Source: an uncultured Duodenibacillus sp. (lineage in GTDB: Bacteria > Pseudomonadota > Gammaproteobacteria > Burkholderiales > Burkholderiaceae_F). Taken from it: a stretch of DNA of 64,000 nt. Of the stretch, positions 1-8,549 are shown piece after piece (within the stretch, counting starts at the first letter, position 1; every line of letters begins with the position of its first letter). The DNA lies in assembly GCA_944390715.1 (NCBI GenBank), contig CALXQS010000006.1, forward strand, positions 35,048 to 99,047, written 5' to 3'. A program made the position numbers and the translations under genes. Below the pieces are notes generated by a model that worked only from the letters and a program-made list of their open reading frames with translations, ran no database searches and had not been told where the DNA came from.

Positions 1-454
1 CCTCGGCGCCGAGCTTGTTGCACCACTCGGAGTTGTAGCGGACCTCTGTTTTATCAAGATCAAGCACGAGTCCGGCCTGGGCCAGATATGTCTCGGCATT
101 CACGCGGATCTGCTCGTTGGAAAGCGGCGGGCGCGTCACATTTCGTCCGGAAGGATCACCAATGGCAGCCGTAAAGTCGCCGATCAAAAAAATCACCTTG
201 TGCCCGAGATCCTGCAGCTGGCGCAGCTTGTTGAGCACCACCGTGTGGCCAATGTGAATGTCGGGGGCGGTCGGGTCAAGGCCGAGCTTGCAGCGCAGCT
301 GCGTGCCCTGCGCTTTTGCTCGGGCAAGCTTCTGCTCGAGTTCGCTTTCGATCAGAAGCGTATCGACGCCGCGGCGGATGGTGTCCATCGCCTCGACAAT
401 GTCGGGGGTTACTTCATACTTAGGTTCGTTGCGTTCAATGATTTCTTCCGACAT
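1..454 (-). CDS. tyrS: Tyrosine--tRNA ligase, N-terminal part (cut by window edge)
   Basis: Attaches tyrosine to tRNA-Tyr in the cytoplasm. Reading the minus strand from the ATG at 454-452 gives about 151 residues beginning [20 protein letters not shown]. They include the class I nucleotide-binding motif HIGH within [15 protein letters not shown] and the following [13 protein letters not shown], both typical of the longer TyrRS (TyrZ-like) form. The 3' end lies outside the window, so the KMSKS loop and the S4-like C-terminal domain cannot be checked. It is divergent from the M23 peptidase gene, an arrangement common in proteobacteria where tyrS, an M23 peptidase gene and anmK are neighbours. 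Confidence 0.93.
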   Translation of the reverse strand, partial: MSEEIIERNEPKYEVTPDIVEAMDTIRRGVDTLLIESELEQKLARAKAQGTQLRCKLGLDPTAPDIHIGHTVVLNKLRQLQDLGHKVIFLIGDFTAAIGDPSGRNVTRPPLSNEQIRVNAETYLAQAGLVLDLDKTEVRYNSEWCNKLGAE

Positions 455-725
455 CGGTGTGAATATCCGAAAAATGCTGTTTTTTAGTACAAGTTCAGGT
501 GCAGGACTGATCGTCCCGCAGGGTTCGTTATTTTAGCAAGCATGCATTTTTTCTCCTGCATTCAGCCTGCTGGGCAGAAACCGTACCGGCAAAGGCGCAA
601 ATCTTCGTTATGCGGTTCGCAAGACATTACAATGTGCACTTGCAAAAGTCTCGCGAAACTTGGATCTGCCTTCGGTTGCCCTCTGGCGGTCGGCATCCCC
701 CGGCAGCAAAATCCCTTCAACGTCA

Positions 726-2168
726 ATGTCTTCACAGTATCTGATTGGTAAAGAGCTCTGCCGCATCGGCCGCGCAGTCTTGGATCTTGTGCGCTCTCGG
801 CATCTTTCGAGCGTCGGTGCGGGCGGCTTCACGCGCTCCTCGCTTGTCGCGCTCGGCATCTTCTGCGCGCTGCCCGTAGCCGCCACAGCCGCTCTTTACC
901 TGTCGATCCCGGATGAGACGCTGACGGCCGCCCCCAATCAAGTGCTCACCACCGAGGTGGTGCGCCTGCCTGATCTGCGAGGGCAAATCGCAGCCATTGA
1001 AGCCATTCCCGACCCTATTTCGCACGACATCTTTGTGCGCCCGGCTGAAACGCTCTCTTCGCTTTTAGCCCGCCTGTCGATTCGCGATCCTCAAGCCGCC
1101 GACTTCATCGCCAGGCACCATGAGGCCGGTCCATTGATTTATCCTCATGCCGGTCAGTTCGTCTCGGCCACTGCAAACGAAGACGGCCTGCTGCAGGATC
1201 TCAAGCTCTATCTCGACAGCAACGTCACCGACCAAGGCAGCCTCGTGCATGTCTGGCGCGACGGACAAGGAAAGCTCTCGCTTGAAGTCGCTCCTTATGA
1301 GTACGAAGTTGAGCTCACCTTGGTCAACGGCTTTGTGGGCAATTCCGTCGACGAGAGTCTGCATCAGAGTAAAGTTCCTCAGCCCATTGTCAGGCAGATG
1401 CATTCGGCCTTCGACTACGACCTTGATCTTGTCAGTCAACTGAAAAAGGGCGATGCGTATCGCCTCATTTACGAAACCAAGTTTGCCGAAGGCAGTTTCG
1501 TGCGCTACGGCAGGCTTCTGGCCATGCAGCTCGACCACAACGGCCAAACCACTGAGCTTTTCTGGTTTGGGGGCGACGGCATCGGCGGAAACTATTACGA
1601 CGCCAAGGGAAATATCGCCAAGCGCATCTTCATGCGCGTGCCGCTTGATGTTAAAAGCGTCAGTTCCGAATTCTCTCCGCTGCGGCGCCATCCGATCACA
1701 GGCGTCGTTCGTCCGCACTGGGGCACCGACTTCAGGGCTCCGTGGGGCGCCATCGTGCGCGCGGCTGCCGACGGCGTCGTCACTTTTGCGGGCGTAGGCA
1801 CGGGATACGGCAAGTACATCCGCATCAACCACGGTCCAGACATTCAGACGCTTTATGCGCATCTCTCGTCAATTGATCCCGACATCAAGAAAGGTTCAGT
1901 CGTCAAGCACGGCCAGATCATCGGCCGCGTCGGGCAAACGGGACTTGCCACCGGTCCGCACCTGCACTACGAACTCAAGATGGACGGCGTGCAGATCAAC
2001 CCGATGACTGTGCGTCTGCCGGATGAAAAAACGCTTTCTCCCTATCGGTATGCGCAGATGGAAGTGCTCATTGCCCCTCTGCGCGCACGTTTATCGCTGC
2101 TCAAAAAGGTTCAGACCGTCGGCTTGTCTCGGCTCGCAACAGAAGACAAGCAAAAGCCGGCGCATTGA
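726..2168 (+). CDS. M23 family peptidoglycan endopeptidase (MepM/LytM type)
   Basis: Predicted periplasmic zinc endopeptidase that cuts peptide cross-links in peptidoglycan. From the ATG at 726 the protein has 480 residues. A single membrane anchor lies near residues 35-57, followed by a long LysM/OapA-like middle region and a C-terminal LytM domain. The zinc ligands are visible as HWGTD (about residue 331) and HLHYE (about residue 411). An in-frame TTG at 660 would add 22 residues, but they do not resemble the family and no good ribosome site precedes it, so ATG is preferred. anmK follows 129 bp downstream, which links cell-wall cutting with recycling of anhydro-muropeptides. Confidence 0.9.
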   Translation: MSSQYLIGKELCRIGRAVLDLVRSRHLSSVGAGGFTRSSLVALGIFCALPVAATAALYLSIPDETLTAAPNQVLTTEVVRLPDLRGQIAAIEAIPDPISHDIFVRPAETLSSLLARLSIRDPQAADFIARHHEAGPLIYPHAGQFVSATANEDGLLQDLKLYLDSNVTDQGSLVHVWRDGQGKLSLEVAPYEYEVELTLVNGFVGNSVDESLHQSKVPQPIVRQMHSAFDYDLDLVSQLKKGDAYRLIYETKFAEGSFVRYGRLLAMQLDHNGQTTELFWFGGDGIGGNYYDAKGNIAKRIFMRVPLDVKSVSSEFSPLRRHPITGVVRPHWGTDFRAPWGAIVRAAADGVVTFAGVGTGYGKYIRINHGPDIQTLYAHLSSIDPDIKKGSVVKHGQIIGRVGQTGLATGPHLHYELKMDGVQINPMTVRLPDEKTLSPYRYAQMEVLIAPLRARLSLLKKVQTVGLSRLATEDKQKPAH

Positions 2169-2297
2169 CCTCTGCGAAAAATGCGCCTATCGATCGGAAT
2201 GCTGCCAAAATCAAAGCCTTGGAGAATCGACCCAGCGCCGATATTCTGAGACCAACCAAAGAGAAAAGAAGACTGACGAAAACTGCGGAGTTCAGAC

Positions 2298-3398
2298 ATG
2301 CAAAAAACCATCACTCTGGGCCTGATGTCCGGCACGAGTCTCGACGGCGTGGATTCGGTTGCCGTGGACTTTTCCGGCGTCACGCCCCGGCTCATCGGAC
2401 ACCATCACACATCCTTTGATCCTGATTTAAAGCGCAAGCTCTATGCGCTTTGCAAGCCCGGCGACAACGAGATCGACGAAATGGGCCGCACCTCGGTTGA
2501 GCTCGGCCGCTTTTACGTCAAAGCCATTGACGAGCTGCTTGACTTCGCCGACATCGGCCGCAAGGATGTTGCGGCCGTCGGCATTCACGGACAGACGATC
2601 CGCCACCGTCCGGAACAGGGATGGACGCTGCAGCTCAACAACCCCGCGCTTGTGTCCGAACTCTCCGGACTTGATGTCGTCAGCGACTTCAGAACCCGCG
2701 ACATCGCCGCCGGCGGCGAAGGTGCTCCTCTCGTTCCGGCATTTCACCGTCAAGTCTTCATGGGCGAAGTCGCCCGCAGCGTCGTCAACATCGGCGGCAT
2801 TGCCAACATCACCTTCCTTCCGGCACGCCGCAGCTATGGGAAGATCATCGGCTTTGACTGCGGCCCGGGCAACATTCTGCTTGATGCCTGGTGCAGAAAG
2901 CACTTGCAGCGAGATTTCGACGCCAACGGCGCCTGGGGCGCCACAGGGCATGTCGTGCCCGAGCTGCTCGACAAGCTTCTTGCCGACCCGTACTTCGATC
3001 GCGAACCGCCCAAGAGCACGGGACGCGAACACTTCAACATCGAATGGCTCGAGTCGATGCTCACCAACGAGGAGCCCGTCGACGTGCAGGCCACTCTCAT
3101 GATGCTCACGGCCCGCACGATTACCGATGCGGTCAAGAAGTTTGCCCGTCAAACTCAGGAAATATACCTGTGCGGCGGCGGCGCCCTGAACGGCGCTCTG
3201 GCGCAGATGATCCGTCAGGCCGCTGGAGACGACATGTACGTACGTTCGACTTCCGTCTTGGGTGTCGATCCCATGCACGTTGAGGCCATGGCCTTTGCCT
3301 GGCTCGCCTGGGCTTTTCTCAATCGCATCCCCGGCAATTTGCCGGAAGTCACAAACGCGACCGGCTCCCGCATCCTCGGCGCGCTCTACCCGCACTGA
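2298..3398 (+). CDS. anmK: Anhydro-N-acetylmuramic acid kinase
   Basis: Phosphorylates and opens 1,6-anhydro-N-acetylmuramic acid to MurNAc-6-phosphate in cytoplasmic cell-wall recycling. The 366-residue length is normal for the family. Visible motifs are the N-terminal LGLMSGTSLDGVDSV (residues 7-21), GIHGQTIRHRP (95-105), DFRTRDIAAGGEGAPLVP (130-147) and GFDCGPGN (185-192), all part of the ASKHA kinase fold and substrate site. It is probably co-transcribed with the upstream endopeptidase gene and is followed by a clear Rho-independent terminator. The first ATG fits the family start. Confidence 0.96.
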   Translation: MQKTITLGLMSGTSLDGVDSVAVDFSGVTPRLIGHHHTSFDPDLKRKLYALCKPGDNEIDEMGRTSVELGRFYVKAIDELLDFADIGRKDVAAVGIHGQTIRHRPEQGWTLQLNNPALVSELSGLDVVSDFRTRDIAAGGEGAPLVPAFHRQVFMGEVARSVVNIGGIANITFLPARRSYGKIIGFDCGPGNILLDAWCRKHLQRDFDANGAWGATGHVVPELLDKLLADPYFDREPPKSTGREHFNIEWLESMLTNEEPVDVQATLMMLTARTITDAVKKFARQTQEIYLCGGGALNGALAQMIRQAAGDDMYVRSTSVLGVDPMHVEAMAFAWLAWAFLNRIPGNLPEVTNATGSRILGALYPH

Positions 3399-3462
3399 GA
3401 TCTTTTTGAAAGGCTTTGCGCTCAATTTTTTGTTGCGCAAAGTCTTCTTCAGAGCTTCCATC

Positions 3463-3491
3463 AAAAGCCGCCTGCGGGCGGCTTTTCTTTT
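3463..3491 (+). terminator. Rho-independent terminator after anmK
   Basis: Perfect 10-bp stem (aaaagccgcc paired with ggcggctttt) with a tgcg tetraloop, followed by a T-rich run. It ends the M23 peptidase-anmK transcript about 65 bp after the anmK stop codon. Confidence 0.85.
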
Positions 3492-3748
3492 TGCCCTTAA
3501 TCTGCATCAAGACTCAGTGCAAAAAAACCAACGCTGCGCCGCGAAGTTCTTGAAAAAAAAGACTTTTCGTTAAGCCTCCTTTAAAATTCCCGCTTTTCTT
3601 GTGCATCCTCGTCCGATGCATTTTCCAACGATAAAAGACGACGCCCGCACCGCCTCGTTCCTGAGATTGCTTCCCGGAACCCGCATGCCTGTCCGCCGCC
3701 TTTTGCAACGGCAACTTTCAGCATCATCCAAAGCCCCGTAACTCAGTC

Positions 3749-5485
3749 ATGTCGCGAGCCTCGTCACTTAAAGCAGCCCTGAAGAATCTTCCGCTGCAAA
3801 AGTTTCACCCCGTCACGATCGACGCTCTAAAGAACTACAACTCCCGTCATTTCGCCCGCGACGTCAGCGCCGGCCTTACCGTCGGCATGGTTGCTCTGCC
3901 CCTTGCCATGGCCTTCGGCATTGCCTCGGGCGTACCGCCCGAAGCCGGCATCTACACGGCAATCATCGCCGGCTTTCTGATTTCGCTTTTGGGCGGCTGC
4001 CGCGTGCAGATCGGCGGCCCCGCCGGAGCCTTCATCGTCATCATCTACGGCATCATCGCCAATTACGGTCTGGGCAATCTGCTGCTGGCGACCATCGGCT
4101 CGGGCGTGATTCTCTTTCTCATGGGGCTTTTCAAGCTGGGCAGCTTCATTCGCTTTATTCCCGTCTCGATTGTCATCGGCTTTACCAACGGCATTGCCGT
4201 GCTCATTGGGCTCAGTCAGGTCAAAGACTTCTTGGGTCTGACGATCGAGAAAATGCCGGCCGACTTCTTTCATCAAATCGAAGCGCTCGCCGCACACATC
4301 TCCACCTTCAATCCCTGGGCGTTCGGCTTGGCGCTGGTGAGCTTTCTGGTGGTGAAGTTCTGGCCCAAGGGCTACGCCATGGGAGGAGCCGCATGGAAGC
4401 GGTGGCTTGCGCACTTGCCTGGAACCGTCGTTGTGCTTGCAGGCTCGACAATTGCCGTGACGGCCTTTAATCTGCCCGTGGAAACCATCGGCACAAAATT
4501 CGGCGGCATTCCCCAGAAACTGCCTGAGCTGATGCTGCCCGATTTTTCCTGGGGCGCTCTCAAAAACCTCATCGGCCCGATGATCACCATCGCACTTCTC
4601 GGCGCCATTGAAAGTCTTCTGTGCGCGCGCGTCGCTGATGCCATGACAGATGACCGTCACGACCCCAATCAGGAACTGATGGGACAGGGCATTGCCAACT
4701 TCATCGTGCCCTTTTTCGGCGGCATTCCGGCTACCGGAACCATCGCTCGAACCGTCACCAACATCAAAAGCGGAGCAGCCAGCCCCGTGGCAGGTCTTGT
4801 GCATGCAGTCACGCTTTTAGTGGTGATTCTTGCCGCCGCGCCTTTGGCATCGAACATTCCGCTTGCCGCACTGGCGGCCATCTTGATGTTCGTCGCCTGG
4901 AACATGGGCAACTGGAGAGAGTTTCTGCGGCTGCGCCACATGACGATGAGCTACAAGGCCACTCTTGTCACCACCTTCATTCTTACCGTCGTCTTTGATT
5001 TGACGGTTGCCGTGGAAGTCGGTCTCATCGTCTCGAGCATCTTCTTTATTTACCGCATGAACACGCTCACGCGCGTTGTGCCGCAGACGCTCTCTTTTAA
5101 TATGCCCGAAGGCGTTGAGTGCTGGAAGCTCACAGGCGCACTCTTTTTCGGTTCCGTAAGCAAGCTTGAGTCTGTTACCGACCCCAAGCGCATCACTGCG
5201 CACGATGCCGCAAAGGTCGTCATTCTCGACTTTACCGATCTGCTCAACATCGACAACTCTGCCATGGATATTCTGGCCGGCTTCATCCGTGCGCTCAAGC
5301 GCCGCAACCATGAGCTCATCGTCGCCGGCGCCAGCGGTCACCCCCTGGCTCAGCTGCAGCGCACGGGCATTGCCGCGGCGCTGGGAAAAAACATGGTTCC
5401 CGACATGGTTTTTGCCGAGCACCGCGCCAGGGAGCTCATGACGGAAATCGCCACCCGCGAAACTAGCGGGAAGCCGCTCGTATAA
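3749..5485 (+). CDS. SulP family anion transporter with STAS domain
   Basis: Inner-membrane permease of the SLC26/SulP family, which moves sulfate, bicarbonate or carboxylates. The 578-residue protein has about a dozen hydrophobic segments. The family signature around residues 50-80 is visible (PLAMAFGIASGVPPEAGIYT), as is the glycine-rich QIGGPAGAFIVI stretch. A cytoplasmic STAS domain forms roughly residues 440-560 (ending near the VVILDFTDLLNIDNSAM segment). The substrate cannot be read from sequence. It is a single-gene unit with terminator structures on both sides. It starts at the ATG after a 257-bp leader that contains no other supported gene. Confidence 0.88.
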   Translation: MSRASSLKAALKNLPLQKFHPVTIDALKNYNSRHFARDVSAGLTVGMVALPLAMAFGIASGVPPEAGIYTAIIAGFLISLLGGCRVQIGGPAGAFIVIIYGIIANYGLGNLLLATIGSGVILFLMGLFKLGSFIRFIPVSIVIGFTNGIAVLIGLSQVKDFLGLTIEKMPADFFHQIEALAAHISTFNPWAFGLALVSFLVVKFWPKGYAMGGAAWKRWLAHLPGTVVVLAGSTIAVTAFNLPVETIGTKFGGIPQKLPELMLPDFSWGALKNLIGPMITIALLGAIESLLCARVADAMTDDRHDPNQELMGQGIANFIVPFFGGIPATGTIARTVTNIKSGAASPVAGLVHAVTLLVVILAAAPLASNIPLAALAAILMFVAWNMGNWREFLRLRHMTMSYKATLVTTFILTVVFDLTVAVEVGLIVSSIFFIYRMNTLTRVVPQTLSFNMPEGVECWKLTGALFFGSVSKLESVTDPKRITAHDAAKVVILDFTDLLNIDNSAMDILAGFIRALKRRNHELIVAGASGHPLAQLQRTGIAAALGKNMVPDMVFAEHRARELMTEIATRETSGKPLV

Positions 5486-5499
5486 GGCGATTGTCCACG

Positions 5500-5557
5500 C
5501 AACTACCGAGCCCGGCCTGCGCAGCAAAACTGCGAAGCTGGACTCGGTTGTTTTTTC
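5500..5557 (+). terminator. Probable terminator after the SulP gene
   Basis: A branched hairpin pairs ccgag (5506-5510) with ctcgg (5543-5547), and caa at the base with ttg. An inner cgcag/ctgcg stem is enclosed, and a run of six T follows. It lies 15 bp after the stop codon. Confidence 0.65.
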
Positions 5558-5824
5558 TCAAGCGGCCTCTGCAGAGGTCGACGTCAAACGAATTCCAGCG
5601 CTGCCGCACGCAGTCAGCAAAACGCCCTGATCCTTGAAAGCCGCCGGATGCTGCTCGGATGCCTGCTTGCCTGCAAGCATCAAAAGCGGCACGCCTTCAA
5701 TCTCACTTTTGCCTCACATTGGATCTGCGCGCGCATCAAGCACAATGACGAAGCCCTCTGCAAAAGCACTTGCGCCCAGCCGCTCAAGCAGGCGCGCATT
5801 GAAGTCTGACGCACGAACAACTCG
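5558..5824 (-). pseudogene. Possible decayed gene remnant, one in-frame stop
   Basis: On the minus strand a single frame runs about 88 codons and is broken only by a TGA at 5716-5714. Before it the frame reads ...RASDFNARLLERLGASAFAE and FVIVLDARADPM. After it the frame reads GKSEIEGVPLLMLAGKQASE and VLLTACGSAGIRLTS, ending in a normal TGA at 5560-5558. Amino acid composition and codon use look protein-like, unlike the opposite strand. No start or ribosome site remains: the frame is closed by another stop at 5827-5825. I do not recognise the family. It may be the 3' end of a lost gene, or chance. Confidence 0.35.
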
Positions 5825-5850
5825 TCATCAAACTGTCACCAAAGCTTCAC
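5822..5850 (+). promoter_or_regulatory. Pho box (three PhoB half-sites) upstream of phosphonate operon
   Basis: Three 7-bp repeats, tcgtcat, ctgtcac and gcttcac, are each separated by the 4-bp spacer caaa. They therefore recur every 11 bp, as in the PhoB consensus CTGTCAT-N4-CTGTCAT. A plausible sigma-70 promoter follows (TTGAAC at 5872, 16-bp spacer, CATAAT at 5894). The start codon of the ABC ATPase is at 5939. This suggests activation under phosphate starvation. Confidence 0.65.
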
Positions 5851-5938
5851 GCTTTCTTCTCCATTCCTGCATTGAACTGACACATGAGCCACTCATAATG
5901 CGCACCCATAACCAACCGCACATTCAGGCCATAAACTC

Positions 5939-6745
5939 ATGTTAAAGCTCAGCCATATCTGCAAACGCTACGGAGACCGGGACATTCTCTCCGACATCTC
6001 TCTATCCATCCGCAAAGGCGAAATCGTCTCCATCCTCGGCCCTTCGGGCTGCGGCAAAACCACTTTGCTCAACCTGATCCTCGGCCTCACGCTGCCCACC
6101 TCGGGCAAGATCATGTTCGATGGCGAAGACCTCACGAACGTCCCCATGCAAAAGCGCGGCTTCAACATCGCGTTTCAGGACTTCGCGCTTTTTCCCAACC
6201 TCAATGCTTGGGAAAACATCGTCTACGGTCTGAGAAACAATCCCCAAGCCTCGACGCGCGAAGAAGTCGAAGAATTGATCGACCTGCTTGGTCTCAGAAA
6301 GCACCTCCATCAGAGCATCTCGGAACTGTCCGGCGGCCAGAAGCAGCGCGTCGCCATTGCCCGAACGCTTGTGCTCAAGCCCCGCATCCTGCTACTCGAT
6401 GAGCCGCTCTCGGCTCTCGACGGCCTCATCAAAGAATCGATCAAGGAGCGCATCCGCACCATCGCGCGCCAGTTCGAGCTCACCACGCTCATCGTCACGC
6501 ACGATCCCGAAGAAGCGCTCACGCTCTCGGATCGCGTCCTCATCATCAACAACGGACAGATTGCGCAATTTGCAGATCCCTTGAGCATCATCCGCGAGCC
6601 TGCGGGCGACTTCATCCGCAATTTCATCATTTCGCAGCTCATGGTCAAGCGCACCAACATCCTCAAGCTTTTCAGCGACTGCCTACCTAAATCTCAGGCT
6701 TTTGGCGATTCAGCTTCTGATCCCTACGCTGCTGCAGTCTCCTAA
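5939..6745 (+). CDS. ABC transporter ATP-binding protein, probable 2-aminoethylphosphonate importer
   Basis: Cytoplasmic ATPase that powers an importer. The 268-residue protein has Walker A GPSGCGKT (residues 34-41), the Q-loop segment IAFQDFALFPNL, the signature LSGGQKQRVA and Walker B with D-loop LLLDEPLSALDG, followed by the switch histidine in VTHDPEEAL. It resembles the Fe3+/spermidine/phosphonate (FbpC/PhnT) class. The substrate is assigned from the neighbours: a fused permease, a binding lipoprotein, and phnW and phnX lie directly downstream in the same direction. The C-terminus is short, without a TOBE-type regulatory domain. It is the first gene behind the Pho box. Confidence 0.87.
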   Translation: MLKLSHICKRYGDRDILSDISLSIRKGEIVSILGPSGCGKTTLLNLILGLTLPTSGKIMFDGEDLTNVPMQKRGFNIAFQDFALFPNLNAWENIVYGLRNNPQASTREEVEELIDLLGLRKHLHQSISELSGGQKQRVAIARTLVLKPRILLLDEPLSALDGLIKESIKERIRTIARQFELTTLIVTHDPEEALTLSDRVLIINNGQIAQFADPLSIIREPAGDFIRNFIISQLMVKRTNILKLFSDCLPKSQAFGDSASDPYAAAVS

Positions 6746-6814
6746 GGCGCTTGGCATTTGCCTGCGTTTTGCCTGCTTGCTGTTTGATTTTTCTTTTTTT
6801 AGTTTTTCTTAGGC

Positions 6815-8545
6815 ATGTCCTCGCTAACAGATCGTTTCCTGGGCCACGAGCGCTTTGAGCTCAAACTCAGCTTCATTCTGGTCGTGCTCACGCTGGCGGC
6901 CATTTTGATATACCCGCTCGGCTGCGTGCTTCTGCAGTCGGTGGTTGATGCCGACGGAGCTCTGACGGGTTCGAACTACTCTGCGGTATTAAACGAACCG
7001 CGCTTTTGGAAAGCTCTCGGCAACAGCTTCACAGTGTCCGGAATTTCTGCGCTGATTGCCGCATTTTTGGCTTTTTGGTGCGCTTGGGGTCTGCATTTTT
7101 CACGCATCCATCCGACAGTGAAGAAGTTTGTGCAGATCATCGTGCTGCTGCCGCTGTTTCTGCCTTCGATCACCTACGGCTTTGCCGTGATCTACTCGTT
7201 CGGCCGCCTGGGGCTGGTGAGCCAGATCTTCGGCGTTCTTCCCTTTTCCATTTATGGCTTCTGGGGCTTGCTGATTTCGGACGTCATCTATACGCTGCCG
7301 CCGGCGTTTCTCATTCTCATGAACGCCTTTCACTACGTCGACAGAAACGTCATTACGGTGAGCCGCCTGATGGGAGACAGCCCGCTTAAGACTTTCTACA
7401 TGAGTTCGCTGCGCCCGATTGCCGGCGCTTTGTGCGCAGCCTTCATCCTGAGCTTTTTCCTGTCGTTTACCGACTTCGGCATCCCGGTGTCGATTGCCGG
7501 CCAGTATGAGGTGATCGCCACCGAGCTCTACACCACCATGATGGGTGCAGTGCCCGATTTCGGCCGCGGAGCGGTGATTGCCATGGCCATGCTCGTGCCC
7601 AGCGTCGCTTCCGTGTTGCTGCTTAAGTTTGCCGAACGCTTCAATTTCCGCTACAGCCGCATCAACTACCGCGCACCTGACCGCAATCACCTGCGCGACG
7701 GTCTGCTGCTTGCCTACTATGGCCTCATCGCCCTGGCGCTGCTGGCCGTCTTTGCGGTGATGTTCGTCGTGCCCTTTGTCGAGCAGTGGCCCTACAAGCC
7801 TGTCTTTACGCTTGAAGTGCTCAAGCGCATTCTCTCGGACAGCTCAATTTGGGCAGTCTACGGACATTCTGTCGGCGTTGCCCTGGCAACGGCCGTCCTC
7901 GGCACCATGTTCTGCTACGTTGCCGCCCTTGTAAATGCCCGCTCTCAGCTCAAGGGCTGGTGCCGCACGACGATGGACAGCTTCGCCATGCTCACCAACA
8001 CGATCCCCGGCATGGTGCTGGGCATCGGCTTTCTGTTTGCCATGAGCGGCACGCCGCTTGCCAATACATTCCTCATCATCGTGCTGGTCAACATCGTGCA
8101 CTTTTTCACTTCGCCCTATCTCATGGCCGCCTCGGCGCTCTCGAAGATGAACGCCGGCTGGGAAACCACCGGCGCGCTGATGGGCGACACATGGGCGCAG
8201 ACCGTGCGCCGCGTCGTGATCCCCAACTCGGCTCCCACGCTCTGGCAAATGTTTGAATACATGTTTGTGAGCGCCATGGTGACCATCAGCGCCGTGGTCT
8301 TCCTGTCGGGCGCCCGCACGATGCTCATCACCACCAAGATCAAGGAACTGCAGTACTTCGAAAAGTTTGAAGAAATCTTCGTTCTTTCGCTTTTGATCTT
8401 CTTTACCAATGCGGCCGTCAAGCTCATCTGCGATGCGCTCGCCGCACGCGCCAAGAATCCTTCTCAGGGCAGCCTGATTAAGAAAACGCTTGCCCGCCTC
8501 GGACTGGCACGCAACACCTTTTCACCCATCTCCACTGGAGCTTAA
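6815..8545 (+). CDS. ABC transporter permease (fused double permease), probable 2-aminoethylphosphonate importer
   Basis: Inner-membrane channel subunit. At 576 residues with about 12 hydrophobic segments it contains two BPD-transp-1 domains in one chain, as in Fe3+ (FbpB) and PhnU2-type permeases. EAA-like coupling loops that contact the ATPase are visible near RLMGDSPLKTFYMSSLRPI (first half) and in the second half around GALMGDTWAQTVRRVVIPNS. One chain with two halves means the complete importer needs only this gene, the ATPase and the binding protein. The 69-bp gap from the ATPase gene is T-rich. The binding-protein ribosome site lies inside the end of this gene, so the two are co-translated closely. 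Confidence 0.88.
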   Translation: MSSLTDRFLGHERFELKLSFILVVLTLAAILIYPLGCVLLQSVVDADGALTGSNYSAVLNEPRFWKALGNSFTVSGISALIAAFLAFWCAWGLHFSRIHPTVKKFVQIIVLLPLFLPSITYGFAVIYSFGRLGLVSQIFGVLPFSIYGFWGLLISDVIYTLPPAFLILMNAFHYVDRNVITVSRLMGDSPLKTFYMSSLRPIAGALCAAFILSFFLSFTDFGIPVSIAGQYEVIATELYTTMMGAVPDFGRGAVIAMAMLVPSVASVLLLKFAERFNFRYSRINYRAPDRNHLRDGLLLAYYGLIALALLAVFAVMFVVPFVEQWPYKPVFTLEVLKRILSDSSIWAVYGHSVGVALATAVLGTMFCYVAALVNARSQLKGWCRTTMDSFAMLTNTIPGMVLGIGFLFAMSGTPLANTFLIIVLVNIVHFFTSPYLMAASALSKMNAGWETTGALMGDTWAQTVRRVVIPNSAPTLWQMFEYMFVSAMVTISAVVFLSGARTMLITTKIKELQYFEKFEEIFVLSLLIFFTNAAVKLICDALAARAKNPSQGSLIKKTLARLGLARNTFSPISTGA

Positions 8546-8549
8546 GACA

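Noticed and set aside
5634..5945. 103-codon plus-strand frame before the phosphonate operon
   Set aside because: Ser-rich, unlike real proteins here, overlaps the Pho box and promoter, and lies opposite the more protein-like remnant.
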